A stretch of 10,145 nucleotides of DNA from Anaerovibrio sp. (GTDB lineage Bacteria; Bacillota; Negativicutes; Selenomonadales; Selenomonadaceae), in contig JAEDOE010000023.1 of the NCBI GenBank assembly GCA_016302095.1, positions 1 to 10,145 on the forward strand, read 5' to 3'. Below the pieces are notes generated by a model. The model had not been told where the DNA came from. It worked only from the letters and a program-made list of their open reading frames with translations, and did no database searches. Made by a program: the position numbers and the translations under genes. Shown piece by piece: positions 1 through 4,300 of this stretch (its first letter is position 1; the number at the start of each line of letters is the position of its first letter).

Positions 1-11
1 TCCTTTACCAT
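1..11 (-). CDS. Possible first codons of a gene leaving the left edge
   Basis: On the minus strand an ATG at 11-9 is preceded, six bases upstream, by a GGGGG run resembling the ribosome site of metQ in this window. A TATTAT hexamer that could be a -10 box lies about 20 bases upstream of the ATG (around 31-36). Only three full codons (Met-Val-Lys) remain, so the product cannot be recognised. The call rests only on the ribosome-site and start arrangement, and could be chance in this AT-rich stretch. Confidence 0.35.
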
Positions 12-363
12 AACAATCCCCCATTTTCTATAATACACACAGAAGCCGCAGCCCCTTTATGAGATGAATATTCAATGGATAATTATTATTAATAACTATT
101 ATCTCATATTTGAATTTTATTTCGATTGCACATTGTAAAAATCCAACCGCAACAAAATTTCATCTACACACATATATTACCCCATCAAATTCAAGAAGTC
201 AATAAAAATAATATGAAAAACGAGATTTTTCTTCCCCACTACTACAAATACACCATTTATCCCTTGGAAATACGACAAACTCACTAGGTTTTCATTGCGA
301 ATTACCACCCATAAACTTATTTTCATACAATTTCCAAACATGTACATTATTTCTTAGAACATG
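12..363. other. AT-rich non-coding stretch
   Basis: No open frame with a ribosome site is visible on either strand. The stretch is much more AT-rich than the flanking genes. It holds a Fur-box-like AT inverted element near 78-103 and a small 6-bp hairpin (GAAAAA/TTTTTC) near 216-232. It is probably the upstream region of a minus-strand gene starting at position 11, plus spacer to the end of the met operon. I see nothing else in it. Confidence 0.6.
78..96. promoter_or_regulatory. Weak Fur-box-like operator candidate
   Basis: The 19 bases match the classical Fur consensus (three GATAAT-type hexamers) at about 14 to 15 positions depending on strand. A GATAAT stands at the left end, and a second ATTATC follows at 98-103. 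The site is about 70 bases upstream of the possible minus-strand start at position 11. In such AT-rich DNA a match of this quality can arise by chance, so this is suggestive only. Confidence 0.22.
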
Positions 364-409
364 AAAAAATGCTCAAATCATCCGTTTCCAGACAATTTGA
401 GCATTTTTT
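364..409 (-). terminator. Rho-independent terminator of the met operon
   Basis: TGCTCAAAT (370-378) pairs perfectly with ATTTGAGCA (395-403). The flanking A-run (364-369) and T-run (404-409) extend the stem to 15 bp around a 16-base loop. Read on the minus strand the hairpin ends in a run of six T, as expected for termination downstream of metQ. The symmetry of the A and T runs means it could also stop transcription coming from the left. Confidence 0.85.
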
Positions 410-439
410 ACGCATCATCACGTATCATTACGCATCATC
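410..439. repeat. Three tandem 10-base units
   Basis: The 10-mer ACGCATCATC occurs at 410-419 and 430-439, with a two-mismatch copy (ACGTATCATT) at 420-429. It abuts the met terminator. Next to it, GCAAATGA (441-448) and TCATTTGC (457-464) form an 8-bp hairpin with an 8-base loop. All of this lies between the metQ stop and the terminator, so it would be in the 3' untranslated end of the met mRNA. No function can be assigned. Confidence 0.6.
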
Positions 440-495
440 TGCAAATGACCTGCCAATCATTTGCCAGCCAATAAAAGCCATTATCACAAAGCTAA

Positions 496-1308
496 TCAGA
501 AGGTAGCCACAACTGCGCCGTTATACTTTTCCTCGATGAACTTCTTTACCTTCTCGGACTGCAGAGCCTTGATCAGTGCCTTGATCTCAGGACGCTCCTC
601 GTCACCATTGCGCACAGCGACGATATTTACATAAGGAGAAGTGGCATCCTCGATGAACAGGCTGTCCTTGACAGGATTCAGCTGCACCTGCATAGCGAAG
701 TTGCTGTTGATAACTGCCAGGTCAACATCATCAATGGCACGAGGTACCTGGGCTGCCTCCAGCTCCTGGAACTTCAGGTTCTTGGTATTCTCCACTACAT
801 CCTGAACGGTGGAAGCGATGTTGGTATCATCCTTCAGCTTGATGAGGCCTGCCTTGCTCAGGAGAATCAGGGCACGGCCGCCGTTGGTAGGGTCGTTAGG
901 AATAGCCACGGAGGCACCATCCTGAACCTCTGCCAGGCTCTTTACCTTGTGGGAATAAATACCCATCGGCTCAATGTGGATACCGGCAGCATTGGCAACC
1001 TTTACCTCAGGATGCTCCTTGATGAAGTTCTCCAGATAAGGTGCATGCTGGAAGTAGTTGGCATCCAGCTCCTTGTCGTTCAGTGCCAGGTTAGGCTGTA
1101 CATAATCATTGAACTCCACAATCTGCAAATCAATATTCTGTGCCTTCAGGTCATCCTTGATCTGCTCCAGCACCTCGGCATGAGGTACGGCAGTAGCGCC
1201 CACCTTCAGCACCTTGGTCTCACTGGCAGCCTGCTTGTCACTGCCGCAGCCGGCAAAAGCCAGTACTGCCACAGCCAGGGCTGCCAAAACTGCTAACAAT
1301 TTCTTCAT
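496..1308 (-). CDS. metQ: Methionine-binding lipoprotein MetQ (NlpA family)
   Basis: This is the substrate-binding component of the methionine ABC importer. It is lipid-anchored on the outer face of the cytoplasmic membrane and delivers L- or D-methionine to MetI/MetN. The 270-residue product starts MKKLLAV, followed by a hydrophobic segment and the lipobox FAGC with the lipidated Cys at residue 21, a type II signal peptide. The mature part shows NlpA-family features such as VGATAVPHAEVLEQIK at its start, NYFQHAPYLENF and the DLAVINSNFA stretch. I chose the ATG at 1308 because a GGGGG ribosome site lies eight bases upstream; a TTG two codons earlier is too close to it. It is the last gene of metNIQ. 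A TATAAT at 1340-1345 in the intergenic region might give extra metQ transcription, but no good -35 accompanies it. NlpA members can bind other ligands, but the metN NIL domain next door makes methionine likely. Confidence 0.93.
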   Translation of the reverse strand: MKKLLAVLAALAVAVLAFAGCGSDKQAASETKVLKVGATAVPHAEVLEQIKDDLKAQNIDLQIVEFNDYVQPNLALNDKELDANYFQHAPYLENFIKEHPEVKVANAAGIHIEPMGIYSHKVKSLAEVQDGASVAIPNDPTNGGRALILLSKAGLIKLKDDTNIASTVQDVVENTKNLKFQELEAAQVPRAIDDVDLAVINSNFAMQVQLNPVKDSLFIEDATSPYVNIVAVRNGDEERPEIKALIKALQSEKVKKFIEEKYNGAVVATF

Positions 1309-1390
1309 AAACAATTCCCCCTTAACAATTTAATAAAAAATTATAAATTCCTCCTATGAGGCAATGAACAAAATTTCTCTGCAAAGCACT

Positions 1391-1430
1391 GCCATTTTGC
1401 CAATTCATTGTACAAATTTGCCAAAATGCC
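1391..1430. repeat. Imperfect inverted repeat between metI and metQ
   Basis: The arms at 1391-1405 and 1415-1430 (GCCATTTTGCCAATT against AATTTGCCAAAATGCC) pair over about 13 bases with two mismatches and a one-base offset. The centre contains the 8-base palindrome TTGTACAA (1408-1415). TTTGCCAA also occurs once in each arm as a direct repeat. There is no T-run after it on the minus strand, so it is not a normal terminator. It may be an mRNA-stabilising or processing structure upstream of metQ, or a protein-binding site. The intergenic gap of about 156 bases is otherwise unexplained. Confidence 0.5.
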
Positions 1431-1464
1431 GTACTTTTTCGTTCCGGTGAAGCAAGCCGGCTGA

Positions 1465-2118
1465 CTACCGCTTGTCCAGCTTCTTTGCCAGGGCATTGCC
1501 GGCAAACTGCACTACCTGTACCATGACAATCAGCACCACCACGGTAGCAATCATGATATCAGGCCGGAAACGCTGGTAGCCATAGCGGATAGCCAGATCG
1601 CCCAGGCCGCCGCCGCCAATGGCACCTGCCATAGCTGACTCGCCCACCAGGCTGATGACCACCGTGGTCAGCTGGGCCACGATATTCGGCATAGCCTCCG
1701 GCAAAAGCACCCTGGTAATAATCTGCATCGGCGTAGCCCCCATGGACTGGGCTGCCTCTACGATGCCCTCCGGGATTTCCCTCAGGGAAGTCTCCACCTG
1801 ACGGCCGATAAACGGCACAGAAGCCAATACCAGAGGCACCATGGCTGCCGTAGTGCCGATAGAGCTGCCCACAATCAACCGGGTCAGCGGAATAATCGCC
1901 ACCATGAGGATGACAAAAGGAATGGAACGCACTGCATTAACCACAGCTCCCAGAGCCTTGTTCAGCACCAGGCACTCCAAAATCTGATTTTTATTGGTGG
2001 TGTGCAGCAGCACTCCCAAAGGAATACCGATAATAGTAGCAATCAGCATGGATACCGCCACCATGTAGACGGTCTCTCCCAAAGCCTTACTGATGAGCGG
2101 AATCATGTCTGCTGACAT
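1465..2118 (-). CDS. metI: Methionine ABC transporter permease MetI
   Basis: This is the membrane-spanning subunit of the methionine importer; two copies form the channel and dock onto two MetN ATPases. The product is 217 residues, normal for MetI, and strongly hydrophobic with about five membrane segments (first near residues 15-38, last near 185-205). The cytoplasmic EAA coupling loop of binding-protein-dependent permeases is at about residues 121-140 (EAAQSMGATP followed by a conserved LLPEAMP). A Gly-rich GAIGGGGLGDLA stretch typical of MetI follows. The start is the ATG at 2118, nine bases after a strong GGAGG; a TTG at 2124 is too close to that site. The ribosome site and first codons lie inside the end of metN, a 32-base overlap that suggests translational coupling. 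Confidence 0.95.
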   Translation of the reverse strand: MSADMIPLISKALGETVYMVAVSMLIATIIGIPLGVLLHTTNKNQILECLVLNKALGAVVNAVRSIPFVILMVAIIPLTRLIVGSSIGTTAAMVPLVLASVPFIGRQVETSLREIPEGIVEAAQSMGATPMQIITRVLLPEAMPNIVAQLTTVVISLVGESAMAGAIGGGGLGDLAIRYGYQRFRPDIMIATVVVLIVMVQVVQFAGNALAKKLDKR

Positions 2119-3145
2119 AGCCAATCACCTCCACCTTCAGATTTTGTTTCTGCACATATTCCAGTGCCTCCTGAATTTCCAGCTGCCGGCCGTCCAGGCT
2201 GATAATCAGCCGTCCGAAAGGCACGCCCTTGATATCATCCAGGCTGCCGAAAAGAATGCCCACATTCAAATCAAAATTCTTGATGAGCCTGCTGATAACC
2301 GGCTCATTGGCAGCTTCCCCGATAAATGTAATCCTGATCAGCAGGATGCTGCCGCTGAACTGCTCCTGATGCACTTCCCGCTCCCGGAAGCCTACAGGCA
2401 AATCATTGCTGAGAAGCACGCTGATAAACTCCTTGGTAATAGGCTGCTGGGGATTGGTAAACACCTCCAGCACCTTGCCCTTCTCGGCAATCACGCCCTT
2501 GTCAATAACAGCCACCTTGTCGCAGATATCCTTGATAACCTGCATCTCATGGGTGATGACCACCACCGTCAGCTTCAGCTTGGCATTGATATCCCTGATA
2601 AGCTGCAAAATTGCCTTGGTGGTCTGAGGGTCCAGTGCCGAGGTAGCCTCATCGCAGAGCAGAATCTTCGGCTCGCTGGCCAGCGCCCTGGCAATGCCCA
2701 CCCGCTGCTTCTGTCCGCCGGACAGCTGGCTTGGATACTGGCTTGCCTTGTCAGCCAGGCCTACCAGCTCCAAAAGCTCCGTTACCTTCTTGTCAATCTT
2801 CTCCTTCGGGGTATTCACCAGCCGCAGGGGAAAGGCCACATTCTCATACACGGTAGCCGAGGACAGCAGGTTAAAATGCTGAAAAATCATGCCGATGCTT
2901 TTCCTCGCCTGCCGCAGCTGGCTCTCGCTCATGGCTGTAATATCCTGACCGTCCACTGTCACCCTGCCGCTAGTCGGCCGCTCCAAAAGATTGATGCAGC
3001 GTACCAGGGTAGACTTGCCGGCACCGCTGAGGCCGATGATGCCATATATCTCGCCTCTGTTGATATGCAGGCTGATATCCTTGATGGCTCTCACTGGCCC
3101 CGAGGGACTGTCATAGATTTTCTCAATATGGGATAAATCAATCAC
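2087..3145 (-). CDS. metN: Methionine ABC transporter ATP-binding protein MetN
   Basis: This is the cytoplasmic ATPase that powers methionine import. With numbering from the chosen start (352 residues), Walker A GLSGAGKST is at 38-46, the Q-loop Gln is in MIFQH, the signature LSGGQ is at 141-145, Walker B ILLCDEATSALD is at 161-172 and the switch His is at 199. The C-terminal part from about residue 265 fits the NIL domain. In MetN homologues that domain binds methionine and inhibits transport when internal methionine is high. No ATG lies near the N-terminus. A TTG at 3154 sits directly against the AGGAG ribosome site with no spacer. The GTG at 3145 is nine bases from it and gives the usual MetN beginning (Ile-Asp-Leu after the start), so I chose GTG. 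First gene of metNIQ. Confidence 0.94.
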   Translation of the reverse strand: MIDLSHIEKIYDSPSGPVRAIKDISLHINRGEIYGIIGLSGAGKSTLVRCINLLERPTSGRVTVDGQDITAMSESQLRQARKSIGMIFQHFNLLSSATVYENVAFPLRLVNTPKEKIDKKVTELLELVGLADKASQYPSQLSGGQKQRVGIARALASEPKILLCDEATSALDPQTTKAILQLIRDINAKLKLTVVVITHEMQVIKDICDKVAVIDKGVIAEKGKVLEVFTNPQQPITKEFISVLLSNDLPVGFREREVHQEQFSGSILLIRITFIGEAANEPVISRLIKNFDLNVGILFGSLDDIKGVPFGRLIISLDGRQLEIQEALEYVQKQNLKVEVIGYVSRHDSAHQ

Positions 3146-3157
3146 AGGCTTCAACTC

Positions 3158-3196
3158 CTAAAACATTGTTTTCCTGTATGTTTTGTATAATAGCAT
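3158..3196 (-). CDS. Possible 12-residue leader ORF before metN
   Basis: An ATG at 3196 is preceded by a perfect AGGAGG five bases upstream and opens a 12-codon frame (MLLYKTYRKTMF). Its TAG stop overlaps the AGGAG ribosome site of metN, a geometry that would suit translational coupling. Against it, the ATG lies between the -35 and -10 boxes of the best metN promoter, so transcripts from that promoter would lack its ribosome site. It could only be translated from a transcript starting further upstream, for example at the TATAAT near 3280. It contains one Met besides the start, so it is not an obvious methionine attenuator. Confidence 0.2.
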   Translation of the reverse strand: MLLYKTYRKTMF

Positions 3197-3215
3197 ATTT
3201 TCCTCCTTAGGTCAA
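3187..3215 (-). promoter_or_regulatory. Sigma-70-type promoter of metNIQ
   Basis: On the minus strand TTGACC (3215-3210) and TATTAT (3192-3187) are separated by exactly 17 bases, close to the housekeeping consensus. Transcription would start around 3180, leaving an untranslated leader of only about 35 bases before the metN GTG. That is too short for an S-box (SAM) riboswitch or a T-box. Control of the operon would therefore have to act at the DNA level or through an upstream promoter. Confidence 0.65.
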
Positions 3216-3216
3216 G

Positions 3217-3228
3217 AGTTAATTAACT
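3217..3228. promoter_or_regulatory. Perfect 12-base palindrome beside the metN -35 box
   Basis: AGTTAATTAACT is a perfect palindrome ending one base before the TTGACC -35 hexamer. The position suits binding by a dimeric activator or repressor of metNIQ. AT-rich palindromes are not rare, so function is unproven. A second possible -10 box, TATAAT at 3285-3280 on the minus strand, lies further upstream without a recognisable -35. Confidence 0.35.
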
Positions 3229-3309
3229 ACTATTTCAATATGTAAAATAACTTTCACAAACCAAAAGCATACAATACATATTATACCGATTTTTCAGCCA
3301 AAAGAAAAC

Positions 3310-3344
3310 AAAAAAAGACTGTTATCTCCAAAAAGAAATAACAG
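3310..3344 (-). terminator. Rho-independent terminator after the peptide gene
   Basis: On the minus strand CTGTTATTTC (3344-3335) pairs with GAGATAACAG (3328-3319), 10 bp including one G-U pair, around a six-base loop. After TC comes a run of seven T (3316-3310). It ends the secretion operon about 55 bases past the peptide stop. A T-run on the other side (3346-3351) gives weaker activity on the plus strand. A small hairpin (CATCCT/AGGATG, 3377-3391) lies between the peptide stop and this terminator. Confidence 0.85.
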
Positions 3345-3399
3345 CTTTTTTGCACATTTATGATAGCCAGCCCCTGCATCCTGTAAGGATGACGGGCAA

Positions 3400-3570
3400 T
3401 CACCTCCGCTGATTCCATGCTTTACCAGAATGAGCAATCACACCTGCTGCCGCCACCATGTCCAGCTCATCATCAGCCAGCTGCTGCTTTTCATCATACT
3501 TTGCCATCAGCCTTTCCTTCAGGCTTGCCTGAACCTTGGAAAACTTACTGAAATCCACCTTCGGTTCCAT
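3400..3570 (-). CDS. Small secreted-peptide precursor with double-glycine-type leader
   Basis: This 56-residue product is the probable cargo of the exporter encoded upstream. The N-terminal half is charged and probably helical. It ends in LADDELDMVAAAG (residues 31-43), which has the spacing of a C39 leader: Leu at -12, Glu -8, Leu -7, Val -4. Residues -2 and -1 are Ala-Ala (41-42) instead of Gly-Gly, followed by Gly43. Cleavage after Ala42 would release GVIAHSGKAWNQRR, a 14-residue cationic peptide with no Cys or Thr and one Ser, so it is not an evident lanthipeptide or thiopeptide core. Cleavage after Gly43 is also possible. The ATG at 3570 has GAGGTG six bases upstream. Gene position, last in an exporter operon before a terminator, supports the call. 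It resembles NHLP/Nif11-type leaders in style, but I do not recognise a named family. It might be a bacteriocin, a signal peptide or a degenerate precursor. Confidence 0.72.
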   Translation of the reverse strand: MEPKVDFSKFSKVQASLKERLMAKYDEKQQLADDELDMVAAAGVIAHSGKAWNQRR

Positions 3571-3608
3571 CGTCTTCACCTCACTTCATTATGCTTATCA
3601 CAAGATGC

Positions 3609-3657
3609 TTGTAATGCTCTTTGTCATTTATACGCGCAGAAACGAAAAGCATTACAA
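3609..3657 (-). promoter_or_regulatory. Long inverted repeat with possible ECF promoter before the peptide gene
   Basis: TTGTAATGCT (3609-3618) and AGCATTACAA (3648-3657) are perfect inverted arms. Pairing continues inwards to about 16 bp on the minus-strand RNA with one G-U pair and one C-A mismatch, leaving a loop of roughly 15 bases. On the minus strand TGTAAT (3656-3651) and CGTA (3634-3631) are exactly 16 bases apart, resembling ECF promoters of the SigW type (TGAAAC, 16 bases, CGTA), four of six at -35. A TATAAA (3632-3627) overlaps the -10 position. The element sits about 40 bases upstream of the peptide ATG and directly after the sigma-factor gene. It could be a promoter with operator, or an RNA hairpin setting peptide-to-exporter expression. 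No T-run follows, so it is not a standard terminator. Confidence 0.45.
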
Positions 3658-3704
3658 AAAATCTCAAAAAATCTTGGAAACTTACCCGAAATTCCCGGAT
3701 TTTT

Positions 3705-4289
3705 TTACAGGGTGTAACCGCTGCCCTCCAAAAGCTTTTTCAATTTGTCCAAGGCCCTGTGCAGGACCACTCCCACATTGTTGGCGGTCATGTCCTCCAG
3801 CTCGGCAATTTCCTTGTTGCTGATGCCGGTAAAGTATTTCAGTGAAACCACCCGCCGCTCCCTGTCATTAAGCTTGTCCAGAGCCAGCAGCAGCTGGCTG
3901 TCGCCTTCATCCGACAAAACCTGCTGCTCCGGCGTTTTCCTGCCATCAGCCGGCTCAAAAAACTCCTCCCATGCCGCCTCATTCAGCTGCTTGTTTTTCC
4001 TGAACAGGCTGTTCATCTCATTGAGGGCAATGCGGAAAATCCAGGTGGAAAAAGCTCCCTTGCCGCTGTCATAATCCCCCAGCTTCACAAATACCTTTTC
4101 AAAGGTAATGCTGATAATATCATCCGCCTGCTCCGTATTTTTTACCTTGGCAAAAATAAAATTATAAACCCGCGGAAAAAAATAATCATACAGCTCGCTA
4201 AAGGCTTCCTTATCGTATCTTGCCCGCTCTGCCAGCTCATTATAATAACCACTCCTGCGCTCTGCAACGCTCTCCTGCATATCCAGCAT
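3705..4289 (-). CDS. ECF-type RNA polymerase sigma factor
   Basis: This is a sigma-70 family factor of the small two-domain (ECF) kind that directs RNA polymerase to a restricted promoter set. In 194 residues, region 2 spans about 27-97 with the core-binding and -10 recognition helices (ADDIISITFEKVF, then FSTWIFRIALNEMNSLFR). Region 4 spans about 130-187, with the helix-turn-helix around LNDRERRVVSLKYFTGISNKEIAE and MTANNVGVVLHRALDKLKKLL. The ATG at 4289 follows an AGGAGG ribosome site by seven to eight bases and lies 11 bases after the stop of the upstream ABC gene, so it is in the operon. No anti-sigma gene is visible on either side in the window. The likely targets are this operon and/or the peptide gene downstream; that is inference from position. 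Confidence 0.9.
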   Translation of the reverse strand: MLDMQESVAERRSGYYNELAERARYDKEAFSELYDYFFPRVYNFIFAKVKNTEQADDIISITFEKVFVKLGDYDSGKGAFSTWIFRIALNEMNSLFRKNKQLNEAAWEEFFEPADGRKTPEQQVLSDEGDSQLLLALDKLNDRERRVVSLKYFTGISNKEIAELEDMTANNVGVVLHRALDKLKKLLEGSGYTL

Positions 4290-4300
4290 ATAAACTCCTC

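Noticed and set aside
410..439. CRISPR-like repeats
   Set aside because: The units are 10 bases long and directly adjacent without spacers, which is a short tandem repeat.
2093..3136. Long open frame on the plus strand opposite metN
   Set aside because: It is antisense to a gene with full ABC ATPase motifs, has no recognisable domain and no ribosome site. It is a shadow of codon bias.
3155..3310. S-box (SAM) riboswitch or T-box upstream of metN
   Set aside because: The spacer is AT-rich with no conserved multi-helix layout, and the promoter lies within about 35 bases of the metN start, leaving no room.
3358..3399. 13-codon frame starting at TTG immediately after the peptide stop, behind a GGAGG
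   Set aside because: The spacing from GGAGG to TTG is only three bases, and the GGAGG is simply the last codons of the peptide gene. Too short to support.
3583..3654. 23-codon minus-strand frame from an ATG in the inverted repeat, ending just before the peptide ribosome site
   Set aside because: No ribosome site precedes its ATG, only an AT-rich run, and it runs through the inverted repeat. A 9-codon frame from the next ATG has no ribosome site either.
3660..3704. Terminator directly after the sigma-factor gene
   Set aside because: On the minus strand only a 4-bp stem (GGAA/TTCC) can form before the T-runs. Too weak to call.
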